From Pleomorphomonas koreensis DSM 23070 (GTDB lineage: Bacteria; Pseudomonadota; Alphaproteobacteria; Rhizobiales; Pleomorphomonadaceae): DNA of 64,000 bases. The stretch covers positions 124,001-188,000 of the forward strand of contig NZ_AULH01000005.1 of NCBI RefSeq assembly GCF_000425185.1, written 5' to 3'. The position numbers were made by a program, and so were the translations under genes. The notes beneath the pieces are model-generated. The model was given only the letters and a program-made list of their open reading frames with translations, had not been told where the DNA came from and ran no database searches. Shown here in pieces: positions 48,811 through 57,237 of this stretch; position 1 is the stretch's first letter, and each line of letters begins with the position of its first letter.

Positions 48811-49509
48811 TCAGAGCGACTTCAGCCACTCCATGCGCTTGCCGAGATCGGGGGCGTCGAACACCAGCTTGCCGGCGACGATCGCCTCGGCGCCGGCCTT
48901 GCGCAGCACCGGCACGGTCTCCTCGCGGATGGCGCCGTCGGCCACCATGACGATGCGATGGTCGCAGGGAATGCCGGCGATGTATTTCTGCGCCTCGGCG
49001 AGGCGCTGCGTGGCGTTGCGGGCAAGGCCGTCGCGCTCGCCGATCTCGGCGCCGAACAGCGTGACGAAGCCGACGCGCGGCAGATGGCGGATCAGCTTGG
49101 TGACGGGCGTGTCGACCTTCAGCACGACACCGGCGACCAGACCCAGCTCGTTGATGCGGGCGATGCCGCTGTCGGTCAGGAGCGTGTTCTCGGCGTGGAT
49201 CGAGATGGCGTCGGCGCCGGCGGCGGCGAACTGGTTGATCTGGTTGATCAGCGCCGGCTCGCCCACCATCAGGTGGACGTGGATCGGCTTGTCGGTGATC
49301 GAGCGGATGCGGGCGACGATCTCCGGAAACATCAGGAGCGTGTCGGCGAACACGCCGTCGGAGGCGTCGATATGGATCAGATTGGCGTGAGGCTCGATGC
49401 GGGCTACCTCGTCGGCGATGCGCAGGAGATCCGACGACCACATCGAGAACTCGGTGATCAGGTGATCCTTGGGGAGGCGGTCGATCCATCCGGCGGCGGG
49501 GCGGTTCAT
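48811..49509 (-). CDS. Ribulose-phosphate 3-epimerase family protein
   Basis: A 232-residue TIM-barrel protein of the Rpe family (RPE/AlsE). Motifs: SMWSSDLLRIADEVARIEP, LIHIDASDGVFADTLLMF (standard Rpe has HIDVMDGHFVPN), HVHLMVGEP and a C-terminal VMVADGAIREETVPVLRKAG for phosphate binding. The substitutions relative to standard Rpe suggest an allulose-phosphate-type or other sugar-phosphate epimerase. The gene is monocistronic. The start at 49509 follows CCGGAGAA. Confidence 0.85.
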   Translation of the reverse strand: MNRPAAGWIDRLPKDHLITEFSMWSSDLLRIADEVARIEPHANLIHIDASDGVFADTLLMFPEIVARIRSITDKPIHVHLMVGEPALINQINQFAAAGADAISIHAENTLLTDSGIARINELGLVAGVVLKVDTPVTKLIRHLPRVGFVTLFGAEIGERDGLARNATQRLAEAQKYIAGIPCDHRIVMVADGAIREETVPVLRKAGAEAIVAGKLVFDAPDLGKRMEWLKSL

Positions 49510-49608
49510 CAGGCAATTCTCCGGGAGCAAGAACAGACGTGTCAGTGGCCGGCGGCCCTGGCCGGCTTCTGGCGCGCCATGATCAGGATTGCGCACGGCA
49601 ATCTGGAT

Positions 49609-49642
49609 AGCACTAGTGCTTTCGTAGAGAAGAGTGCTTTTT
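49609..49642. promoter_or_regulatory. Repeated AGTGCTTT motif and 12-bp palindrome upstream of the rpe-like gene
   Basis: AGCACTAGTGCT (49609-49620) is a perfect palindrome, and the AGTGCTTT element is present twice (starting near 49615 and 49633). It lies 100 bases upstream of the rpe-like start on the minus strand and could be a regulator site. Confidence 0.4.
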
Positions 49643-49677
49643 TCGCGCGTCCGTTATGCCGGTTGCCGCCGCAACGC

Positions 49678-49702
49678 AAAACGGCGGGGCATGGCCCCGC
49701 CG
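49678..49702 (-). terminator. Terminator of the 178-residue hypothetical gene
   Basis: A 9-bp stem (49682-49690 with 49694-49702) with a three-base loop, followed on the minus strand by TTTTGCG. It lies 25 bases beyond the stop codon. Confidence 0.75.
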
Positions 49703-49727
49703 AATGCATTTCGTCGACGTGTTCCGG

Positions 49728-50264
49728 TCAGGCGACCATGTCGAACAGATAGCTGGTGCTCGCCGACGAGGCCGACGAGCCGCTGGCGCCGTAGGCGGTC
49801 TGGTTGCTTTCGGCGACCGCGTCCTGCAACTGCTTCAGGATGTCGGCGACCGAGCTGCCGGACGACGAGCTGTCGGCGGCATCCGTCGGATCATCGCCCT
49901 CGGGCGGCGGTCCCGGCGGCGGCCCGCCGGCGCCTCCCGGTCCGCGCGCGCCCTTCGAGAAGGTATCCTTGAAGACCTGGGAGAGTTCGTCGGCCTGATC
50001 GGACGTCAGCGTGCCGGCATCGACCTGCTGCTGGATCAGATCGCTGATCTTCTCCTTCATCTCTTCGGGCGACGGCGGCGCGCCGGCGGCGGAGGCGCCG
50101 CTCGACCGCTCGCTCGACAGCGTCTGGTCGATGCTCTTGAGCGCGGTGGTCAGCGCGGATTCGTCGGACGACTGGATGCTGCCGGCGCTGATATCCGATT
50201 GAAGCGTCGACTGCAGCCGGGCGAGCGGCGACTGGTGGGCGGTGGTGGAAGAAATCGAGGTCAT
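49728..50264 (-). CDS. Low-complexity hypothetical protein
   Basis: A 178-residue Ser/Ala/Pro-rich protein with no recognised family. It begins MTSISSTTAHQSPLARLQ and has two helical pieces (about 12-50 and 68-105), the second including EEMKEKISDLIQQQVDAGTL with TSDQADEL following; a Gly/Pro-rich linker is at about 108-125 and the C-terminus is Ser-rich. There is no signal peptide or membrane segment. Similar small proteins with an LTxxQAxxL-type pattern occur in several Proteobacteria, but I cannot name a function. Confidence 0.6.
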   Translation of the reverse strand: MTSISSTTAHQSPLARLQSTLQSDISAGSIQSSDESALTTALKSIDQTLSSERSSGASAAGAPPSPEEMKEKISDLIQQQVDAGTLTSDQADELSQVFKDTFSKGARGPGGAGGPPPGPPPEGDDPTDAADSSSSGSSVADILKQLQDAVAESNQTAYGASGSSASSASTSYLFDMVA

Positions 50265-50464
50265 TTTACCCCTCGGGCTAGAGTCTTACGCGTTTACTTC
50301 CGTGAGCCAAGCGCCCCGTTCGTTAACGAGTGGTAACCATCCGGCCGTCGCGGTAACCGGGCGTTTCGAGGCACGGAGAAGGAAACATCGGGATACAAAA
50401 TAACTGTCGTGAACAGCGGCCCGAATGCTAATGCTCGGCCGTTGAATGCGAATGGCCTTTGTTC

Positions 50465-51178
50465 ATGCAGAACCACATCCTGCTCGTCGAAGACGATAAC
50501 GACATCAATACGCTGGTGTCGCGCTACCTGAAGGCCAACGACTGCCGCGTGTCGGTGGCCCGCGACGGCCGCGAGATGGATCGCATCCTGTCGACCTCGC
50601 GCGTCGACATCGTGCTGCTCGACATCATGCTGCCCGGCGAGGACGGGCTCAGCATCTGCCGGCGCCTGCGCAACACCTCCGCCATGCCGATCATCATCCT
50701 GTCGGCGCGCGGCGAGGAGATCGACCGGGTGGTCGGCCTGGAGATCGGCGCCGACGACTATGTCGCCAAGCCCTTCAGCGCCCGCGAGCTGCTCGCCCGC
50801 ATCCGCGCCATTCTCCGGCGCAGCAGCCTGCCGGCCGCCAAGGCACCGCGCTCGGAGGCGCGCCGCCTCTCCTTCGCCGGCTGGATGATCGACACCCGCG
50901 AGCGCAGCCTGACGACGCCCTCCGGCGCCAGGGCGACGCTGACCGGCGCCGAGTTCGACCTCTTGGTCGCCTTCGCCGAGCGGGCCGGCATCACGCTCAG
51001 CCGCGACCAGCTCCTCGAACTGACACAGGGGCGGCTGGCCGCACCCTTCGAGCGGTCGGTGGATATCCTGGTCAGCCGCCTCCGGCGCAAGCTCTCCACC
51101 GACGACGAGAAGTCCGAGTTCATCCGCACCATCCGTTCGGAAGGCTACCTGTTCACGCCCGAGGTGACGGCCTCATGA
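50465..51178 (+). CDS. OmpR/PhoB-family response regulator
   Basis: A 237-residue regulator: receiver domain (acidic VEDDNDIN, phospho-acceptor Asp in VLLDIMLPGEDG, Lys in AKPFSARELL) and a C-terminal winged helix DNA-binding domain (RATLTGAEFDLLVAFAER, RSVDILVSRLRRKL, IRTIRSEGYLF). Start ATG 50465 is preferred to the TTG two codons earlier. It overlaps the histidine kinase gene by ATGA, so the pair is a coupled two-component system. Confidence 0.95.
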   Translation: MQNHILLVEDDNDINTLVSRYLKANDCRVSVARDGREMDRILSTSRVDIVLLDIMLPGEDGLSICRRLRNTSAMPIIILSARGEEIDRVVGLEIGADDYVAKPFSARELLARIRAILRRSSLPAAKAPRSEARRLSFAGWMIDTRERSLTTPSGARATLTGAEFDLLVAFAERAGITLSRDQLLELTQGRLAAPFERSVDILVSRLRRKLSTDDEKSEFIRTIRSEGYLFTPEVTAS

Positions 51179-52488
51179 TCGGCAGGATCCTGCGCCTGGT
51201 GTTCGATTCCGTCGCCGGCCAGGTCATCGTCCTGCTGGTGCTGTCGATCGTCGCCATGCACGGCGTGCTGACGGCCTATTTCCTCCTGTCCAACCCGCGC
51301 TCCGCCTTCTCCGCCTCGCCGGCCGAGACCGTCGGCGAGATCGCCGCCGCCGCCCATCTGCTCGCCGCCGCCGACCCGACGGAGCGGCCGCGGCTCGCGG
51401 CGCTGCTGCAAGGCACGCTGCCGTCACTCGCCGCCTGCACCGGGCCGCTGCCGTCCGCCGCCGACAAGGTGCGCTACGGGCCGCTTGCCGCCCGCCTCGG
51501 CGGCGCCGCCACCGCCTACAAGGAGTTCGACAGCCCGCCGAGCCCCGGCGACGAGGTGGTCGGGCCGCTCTACCTGGTGCTCACCGACGACGCCTGCTAC
51601 CGGCTCGATCTGCCGGAAGCGGGGGCGCCGCATTTCTTCGGTCCCGGCACCACCATGCTCGGCTTCCTGCTGATCACCACCGTGGTGCTGGTCAGCTGGG
51701 CGATGGTGGTGATCATCGGTCCGCTCCGCCGCTTCGAGGCGGCCGTCGAGCGCCTGCGGGACATGCGCTCGGAGGTATCGGTGCCGGAGATCGGCCCGCG
51801 CGAGCTGCGCTCGGCCATCTCCGCCTTCAATCGCATGCGCGCCCGCATCGGCAAGCTGATGGCCGAGAAGACCGCCATGCTGGCCGCTGTCAGCCACGAC
51901 CTCAGGACGCCGATCACCCGGCTGCGGTTGCGTGCCGAGTTCATCGAGGACGAGACGATCCGCGAGCCGATGCTGGCCGACCTCGACCACATGGCGGCGC
52001 TGGCCCAGGTGGCGCTGGTTCATCTCTCCGGCACCGACAGCCCCGAGCCATTCGACCAGACCGACCTGCCGAGCCTCCTCCAGACCATCGCCGACCAGTT
52101 CGCCGACCTCGGCCACTCCGTGACCTACGCGGGGCCGAGCCGGCTGGCCGCCCGCGTCCGCCATCGCGACATCCTCCGGGCGGTGACCAATCTCGTCGAG
52201 AACGCCGTGCGCTACGGCGACGAGGTGGTGGTGTCGCTGACGGAGCTGCCGAACCGCAAGCTGGCGATCACCGTCTCTGACAACGGTCCCGGCATTGCGG
52301 CCGTCGAGCGCGAGCACCTCCTGGAACCGTTCGTGCGCGGCGACAGCGCCCGCGGCACGCTGCCCAACTCCGGCTTCGGGCTCGGCCTCACCATCGCCCG
52401 CGACGTCGCCGAGGCGCACGGCGGCCGCATCGCGCTCGCCGACAACGCGCCGCACGGCCTCAAGGCGACGCTGGAGATCGAGGGCTGA
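51175..52488 (+). CDS. EnvZ-like sensor histidine kinase
   Basis: A 437-residue membrane kinase. Transmembrane helices occur at about 12-35 and 158-180, with a periplasmic sensor region between. HAMP (about 180-230) precedes the phospho-acceptor His in AAVSHDLRTPITRLRL. The ATP-binding site is shown by NLVENAVRYG, DNGPGIA and GFGLGLTIARDVAEAHGG. It is coupled by overlap to the OmpR-type gene. The stimulus is unknown; no outer-membrane porin gene is next to it. Confidence 0.95.
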   Translation: MIGRILRLVFDSVAGQVIVLLVLSIVAMHGVLTAYFLLSNPRSAFSASPAETVGEIAAAAHLLAAADPTERPRLAALLQGTLPSLAACTGPLPSAADKVRYGPLAARLGGAATAYKEFDSPPSPGDEVVGPLYLVLTDDACYRLDLPEAGAPHFFGPGTTMLGFLLITTVVLVSWAMVVIIGPLRRFEAAVERLRDMRSEVSVPEIGPRELRSAISAFNRMRARIGKLMAEKTAMLAAVSHDLRTPITRLRLRAEFIEDETIREPMLADLDHMAALAQVALVHLSGTDSPEPFDQTDLPSLLQTIADQFADLGHSVTYAGPSRLAARVRHRDILRAVTNLVENAVRYGDEVVVSLTELPNRKLAITVSDNGPGIAAVEREHLLEPFVRGDSARGTLPNSGFGLGLTIARDVAEAHGGRIALADNAPHGLKATLEIEG

Positions 52489-52505
52489 TTTCCCTGAAAC
52501 GGACA

Positions 52506-52531
52506 CGGCCGGCGAGTTTCCCCGCCGGCCG
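52506..52531. terminator. GC-rich hairpin between convergent genes
   Basis: A 9-bp perfect stem (52506-52514 with 52523-52531) and an eight-base loop, 18 bases after the kinase stop. The T-tract is short (ATTTC); it may serve both converging transcripts. Confidence 0.6.
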
Positions 52532-52556
52532 CACATTTCGTCCGAAGCGATCTCGC

Positions 52557-53567
52557 TCAGCCGTCCTTGCCGAGGCTCGCCACCGTCCAGCCGAACATCT
52601 CGGTGTGGATGGTGTTGACCTTGAACTCGTAGCCGGCCGCCTTGTCGTTGATCGCCTTGGCCGCGTCGGCCGCCTTGGGGTCGGTCGCCTCGGCGACGAT
52701 GCGGATCCAGCCCTTGCCGGCGTCGTCCGTCGCCGGCACCGCCGTGGCGGTCACCGTCAGGCCGTCGGTGGTCTCATAGCGCAGGCGCGTCGTGTTGCCG
52801 ATCGAGGCCGGCGTCTCCTTGCGCACGTCGGTGAAGTCGAAGCCTTGCAGGAAGGCGGTGACGCGGTTGGCCTTGCCCTCGTCGGGCGCCTTGCCGTCCG
52901 GCAGCGCCGCCGGCAGCAGCTTGTCGCCGGTGCGGACGAAGTCGACCGTGGCGCCGCTGGCGTCGGTCAGCGTCACCTTGGCGAGCGTCGCCGGCTTGAT
53001 GTCGGTGATGCGGGCGTCGAACCAGTCGGCGCGGACGGTCGGCAGGTCGAGCGAGCCGCGCACCAGATAGGACTGGGGGTTGCCGTCGAGGCGGACATAC
53101 TGGCCGCCGCGACTGCCGCCGACCGTGTAGTCCTTGGTGCCGGCGTAGAGGGCGGCGACCACCGGCTTGCCCGCCTTGTCGACGAGCGCCACCCTGGTGG
53201 CCGCCCCCGCCGCCGCGCCGGGATCGGCGAGGCCGAGGTCGGCGTAGCGGTCGGGCTTGTTGGTCTTGTCCTCGTCGATGGTCAGGGTGGTCAGCGAGGC
53301 CACCAGCTTGCGCACGCTGTCGATGCGCGCCGGATAGCCCGAGGCGTCGACGAAGCGATCGCCGTCGCGGGTGAGCGTGGTGGTGTCCTTGCCGACGGTG
53401 ACGGCGAGGCTGTCGACCGAGTCGGCCTTCTGGACCAGGTCGGGCAGCAGCACCCGGCCGCGATCGGCGACGGCGCTGTCGGCGGCGCTGCCGCCGGCGA
53501 CCAGCACGGCGGCCGCCACGGCGGCGGCGGTGACGACGGCAAGGCCGATGAGCGATTTCGGCGTCAT
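52557..53567 (-). CDS. DUF4340-domain protein, last gene of Gld-like ABC operon
   Basis: A 336-residue protein with an N-terminal transmembrane helix (about 4-24) and a large periplasmic part. Two repeats of DUF4340-like beta structure are suggested by VTVGKDTTTLTRDGDRFV and VTLTDASGATVDFVRTGDK. The family is found beside GldG-type ABC operons. The start at 53567 is preceded by GAGGAGGAAG. It is in the same operon as the GldG gene 22 bases upstream. No enzymatic motif is seen, so a structural or accessory role is likely. Confidence 0.85.
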   Translation of the reverse strand: MTPKSLIGLAVVTAAAVAAAVLVAGGSAADSAVADRGRVLLPDLVQKADSVDSLAVTVGKDTTTLTRDGDRFVDASGYPARIDSVRKLVASLTTLTIDEDKTNKPDRYADLGLADPGAAAGAATRVALVDKAGKPVVAALYAGTKDYTVGGSRGGQYVRLDGNPQSYLVRGSLDLPTVRADWFDARITDIKPATLAKVTLTDASGATVDFVRTGDKLLPAALPDGKAPDEGKANRVTAFLQGFDFTDVRKETPASIGNTTRLRYETTDGLTVTATAVPATDDAGKGWIRIVAEATDPKAADAAKAINDKAAGYEFKVNTIHTEMFGWTVASLGKDG

Positions 53568-53589
53568 GGATTCTTCCTCCTCGCTGGAC

Positions 53590-55464
53590 TCAGGCTTTGC
53601 GGACCGGCAGCGGCCGCTTGGGCCGGCGCAGGGCGAAGGCGAGGGCAATCAGCGCCACCGCCGCCGGCACGATGCCGATGATCAGGATCATGATGCGGTT
53701 CTTCAGCGTGGCGACGTCGGCGCGGAGGTTGTACTGCACCTCGCGCAGTTCGGCGCGGGCGGACAGAAGATCGGACTTGAAGCTCTCGATCGTCTTGGCC
53801 GCATCGGCCGACACCAGCTCGCCGTCCTTGGCCTCGCCGGTGGCGGAGGCGTCCTTCAGCTTCTTCTCGGTGTCGGCGATGCGCTGCGTCAGCTCCTGCT
53901 GCTTGGCGAGGAAACGCTCCTCGGCGGCGCGCTCCAGCGCGTCGATGCGGGTGAACGGCCGCCAGGAGACGGTGCGGCTGCGCAGATCGGCCAGCGCCAC
54001 GCCGCCCGACATCTGCTCGACGGCGTTGAGCAGGAAGTCGCCGTTGTTGGCGAAGGCCTGCGCCACTTCGCGGCCAAGCACGGTCTGCTTCTGCAACCAG
54101 TTGCGGTCGGACAGCATGTCGGCGTCGCCGACCAGGATGACGTTGGGGGCGCCGGCGCTCTCCTTGAGCGGCGTGCCGTCCGCCGTCGCGCCGTCCGGCT
54201 TGCCGTTCGGGAAGGCGGTCCTGAGCTTGCCTTCGAGCCGGGCGGCCACCACCGGCCGGCCGCCGGCCTTCTCGATCTTGGCGAGCAGGGCGCGCGGATC
54301 GCCGTAGGGGTTGGCGGCCTCGCCGGCCGGCAGCAGGCCGGCGTCGGCGGAGGCGTACATCAGCGGCTTCAGCGTGGTGTCCTTGCCGGTGGCGGTGAAG
54401 GCGCCGGCGGTGGTCATCACCACGGCGTTGAGCTTGGAGGTGACGGCATCACCCCGGTCGAAGCCGTCGTCATGGATGGCGAACCAGGGATAGTTGGCCA
54501 CCTCCGCCTGCCGGCCACCGATGTTGCGGACGGTGCGGATCGCCCAGTCGGGATCGCCCACCGCCTTCTTGACGTCGAAGCCGACGCCCCAGGCGTCGAA
54601 CATCTTCTGGAAGTCGGTGGCGTTGTTCTCGGCCGGCACGCCGGGCTGCGGCCCGGCTTCGGTCTCGGCGAAGGGATCGGCGAACACCAGCGTGGCGCCG
54701 CCGCCCAGCACCCACTGGTCGAGCGTGTAGAGCGTGCGGTCGGACAGCTTCTGCGGCTGCACCACCACGACGACGCGGGTGCCGTCGGGCAGCTTGTCGA
54801 CGTCGCCGGCGACGGTCTCGACGCTGTAGGTCTCCTTCAGCATGTTGAGGATCTGGGCCGGCGGCTGGCCGGTCATCGGGTTGCCGGCCATGCCGAGGCC
54901 GTCGAGCAGCGCCACCACCGGCTTCTTCGGCTGGCCGAGTTCGGCGACGAGGCGCGTCAGGTCGTATTCCAGGAAGGCCTCGCGGTCGGGCGTGAACACC
55001 GGAATGTTGGCCGAGCCGTTGGTCGAGTTGGTGGCGGCGAGGCCGAAGTAGATCGGGTCGGAGGTGCCGTCGAGGCTGATGCGGTTGATGCCGAGGCCGA
55101 CGGCGCGGTCCTCCTCCTCCGAATAGGGCTTGGGATCGATCACTTCGAGGGTGATCTCGCCGTGTGCGAGACTCTCGTAGGTGTCGAGCATGGCGCGGAC
55201 GCGGGCGGCATAGGCGGCGAGCGCCGGTGCCGCCTGATGCAGGCTGCCCGACATGAAGAGGCGCATGTGGATCGGCTCGTCGAGCTTGCCGAGCAGCGCC
55301 TCGGTGCCGCTCGACAGCGAATAGAGGCCGCCTTCGGTGAGATCGAGCCGGCTCGATCGGAACAGCGTCCCCGACAGCGAATTGACGGCAAGGTAAAGGA
55401 TGACCGCCAGGACGGCGCCGACGGCGACGAGACGGGACTTCGGGATCCGGTTGAACTTCGACAT
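53590..55464 (-). CDS. GldG-family ABC-type transporter auxiliary protein
   Basis: A 624-residue protein with an N-terminal transmembrane helix (about 12-30), a long periplasmic ABC_transp_aux/GldG region (NLTEGGLYSLSSGTEALL-like LDLTEGGLYSLSSGTEALL, VIDPKPYSEEEDRAVGLGI, VFADPFAETEAGPQ), a coiled coil at about 500-580 and a C-terminal transmembrane helix (about 598-615). GldG was named for gliding in Bacteroidetes, but homologues are widespread in non-gliders. Start ATG 55464 follows GAGG. It sits between permease and DUF4340. Confidence 0.9.
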   Translation of the reverse strand: MSKFNRIPKSRLVAVGAVLAVILYLAVNSLSGTLFRSSRLDLTEGGLYSLSSGTEALLGKLDEPIHMRLFMSGSLHQAAPALAAYAARVRAMLDTYESLAHGEITLEVIDPKPYSEEEDRAVGLGINRISLDGTSDPIYFGLAATNSTNGSANIPVFTPDREAFLEYDLTRLVAELGQPKKPVVALLDGLGMAGNPMTGQPPAQILNMLKETYSVETVAGDVDKLPDGTRVVVVVQPQKLSDRTLYTLDQWVLGGGATLVFADPFAETEAGPQPGVPAENNATDFQKMFDAWGVGFDVKKAVGDPDWAIRTVRNIGGRQAEVANYPWFAIHDDGFDRGDAVTSKLNAVVMTTAGAFTATGKDTTLKPLMYASADAGLLPAGEAANPYGDPRALLAKIEKAGGRPVVAARLEGKLRTAFPNGKPDGATADGTPLKESAGAPNVILVGDADMLSDRNWLQKQTVLGREVAQAFANNGDFLLNAVEQMSGGVALADLRSRTVSWRPFTRIDALERAAEERFLAKQQELTQRIADTEKKLKDASATGEAKDGELVSADAAKTIESFKSDLLSARAELREVQYNLRADVATLKNRIMILIIGIVPAAVALIALAFALRRPKRPLPVRKA

Positions 55465-55473
55465 CACGAAACC

Positions 55474-56220
55474 TCAGGCGGCTTTCTTGGCATCGACGAC
55501 CTGGACGTTGATCCAGAGCGCCAGCACGATGGTCGACAGGAACAGGATGACGGCCGGCGCCTCGAGGACGCCGCGCGTCAGCCGGTCGAAGTTGGTGATG
55601 AAGGACAGCGACTGCACCAGGTCGACCACCGCCGCCGGCGCCCAGCCGCGCAAGGCCGCCAGCACCAGATCGGTGCCCGACATCACCAAGAGGAAGGAAA
55701 CGATGGCCGACAGGATGAAGGCGATCACCTGGTTCTTGGTCATCGCCGAGATGCAGGCGGCAATGGCCAGGAAGGCGCCGGCCATCAGGAAGGAGCCGAG
55801 GTAGCTCGCCGCGACGATGCCGTTGTCGGGCGAGCCGAGGTAGAGCGTCACCAGCCAGAAGCCCATGGTGAGCACCAGCGCCACCGCCGTGAAGGCCCAG
55901 GCAGCCAGGAACTTGCCGATCACCACCTCGTGGACGCGCACCGGCAGCGTCATCAACAGCTCGATGACGCCGGAGCGGCGCTCCTCGGCCCAGAGGCGCA
56001 TGCCGATGGCCGGCATCAGGATCAGGAACAGCCAGGGGTGCCAGGCGAAGAACGGGCCGAGGTCGGCCTGTCCGCGCTCGAAGAAGCCGCCGGCGAAGAA
56101 GGCGAGGCCGGCCGAAAGGGCGAGGAACACCAGAAGGAACACGGCGGCGAGCGGCGTCGCGAAATAGGCGCGGAACTCGCGGCCGAACACCAGAGCGATG
56201 GTGCGGAGGGAGGTTTTCAT
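55474..56220 (-). CDS. ABC-2 type permease (GldF-like)
   Basis: A 248-residue membrane protein with about six hydrophobic helices of the ABC-2 family. The loop MRLWAEERRSGVIELLMTLP is a GldF/NosY-type signature that contacts the ATPase. It lies between the ATPase (24 bases upstream) and GldG (9 bases downstream), so the four genes form an operon. ABC-2 permeases export lipids, polysaccharides or other large substrates; no substrate is evident. Confidence 0.9.
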   Translation of the reverse strand: MKTSLRTIALVFGREFRAYFATPLAAVFLLVFLALSAGLAFFAGGFFERGQADLGPFFAWHPWLFLILMPAIGMRLWAEERRSGVIELLMTLPVRVHEVVIGKFLAAWAFTAVALVLTMGFWLVTLYLGSPDNGIVAASYLGSFLMAGAFLAIAACISAMTKNQVIAFILSAIVSFLLVMSGTDLVLAALRGWAPAAVVDLVQSLSFITNFDRLTRGVLEAPAVILFLSTIVLALWINVQVVDAKKAA

Positions 56221-56244
56221 CTCGTTGTCTCCGAAGGAGGCGGC

Positions 56245-56985
56245 TCAGGCGGCCTTGCTGCCGGTGATGGAGCGGAAGACGGTTTCGAGGCTCGGCCGGA
56301 TGCCATCGACGATGGCGGCGTCGAGCAGCGCCGCCGGCGTCGCGTCGGCCACCACCCTGCCCTCGGCGATGATGACGACGCGGCTGCAGATCGCCTCCAC
56401 CTCTTCGAGGATGTGCGTCGAGATGACGATCGCCTTGCCCGGCGCGATCGAGGCGATCAATTCGCGCATGTCGTGCTTCTGGTTGGGGTCGAGGCCGTCG
56501 GTCGGCTCGTCGAGGATCAGCACCTCCGGGTCGTGGATCAGCGCCTGGGCGATGCCGACGCGGCGCTTGAAGCCCTTGGAGAGAGCGTCGATCTGCCGGT
56601 TCCAGACGCCGGTCAGGTTGACGCGCTCGACCATCTCGGCGAGGCGGTCGTTGAGCAGGGTGCCGGACAGGCCGCGCATGCGGCCGATGAAGGCGAGGAA
56701 GTCGGCCACCGTCATGTCGCCATAGGCCGGCGCGCCCTCGGGCAGGTAGCCGAGGCGGCGGCGGGCGGCGATCGGGTCGGCGAACACGTCATGGCCGGCG
56801 ATCGAGGCGGTGCCGGCGTCTGGCTCCAGGAAGCCGGTCAGCATCTTCATCGTCGTCGACTTGCCGGCGCCGTTGGGCCCGAGAAAGCCCACCACCTCGC
56901 CACGGCTCACCGAGAGGCTGACGCCGTCGACGGCGCGCAGTCTCGAAAACGTCTTGACCAAACCGGTGGCCTCTACGAGTTGCAT
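56245..56985 (-). CDS. ABC transporter ATP-binding protein (GldA-like)
   Basis: A 246-residue ATPase with Walker A GPNGAGKSTTMKMLTG (near residue 36), the signature LSKGFKRRVGIAQALIHD, and Walker B VLILDEPTDGLDPNQ. LSKGFKRR in place of LSGGQ is typical of GldA/CcmA-type ATPases. The start at 56985 follows GGAGG. It is first of the four-gene unit on the minus strand and divergent from eutB. Confidence 0.93.
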   Translation of the reverse strand: MQLVEATGLVKTFSRLRAVDGVSLSVSRGEVVGFLGPNGAGKSTTMKMLTGFLEPDAGTASIAGHDVFADPIAARRRLGYLPEGAPAYGDMTVADFLAFIGRMRGLSGTLLNDRLAEMVERVNLTGVWNRQIDALSKGFKRRVGIAQALIHDPEVLILDEPTDGLDPNQKHDMRELIASIAPGKAIVISTHILEEVEAICSRVVIIAEGRVVADATPAALLDAAIVDGIRPSLETVFRSITGSKAA

Positions 56986-57098
56986 GCCTTTTCCTCCAGC
57001 GATCGGATCGTCCACCCGTGGCCTCCGGCAGCGCCGGACCAGCCGGTCGCAGCTACCACGGGCGGGCAAGCAGGGATATCGGATTCTTGGCAAAATCG

Positions 57099-57137
57099 TG
57101 TTCAAGAACAGACCTTACAGATTGTTCATGAATAGAC
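57099..57137. promoter_or_regulatory. Tandem dyad sites between the ABC operon and eutB
   Basis: Two 15-base repeats starting at 57099 and 57123, 24 bp apart, differ at two positions. Each contains an inverted repeat of the TGTTC-N2-GAACA type, perfect in the first copy. They lie between divergent genes, 100-140 bases before eutB, and look like binding sites for one regulator. Confidence 0.5.
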
Positions 57138-57237
57138 GCCCGACCGATCCGCAAAGCCCCGTATATGACTGGCGGGCGGGCACCGCCTGCCCAACAAAAC
57201 GCCTTGGCCATTCCCTAGGCGATGGTAGAGTGGCGGC

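Noticed and set aside
56986..57237. Cobalamin riboswitch before eutB
   Set aside because: No B12-box-like sequence was seen. A GC-rich 8-bp hairpin at 57174-57192 is present but is not riboswitch-like.
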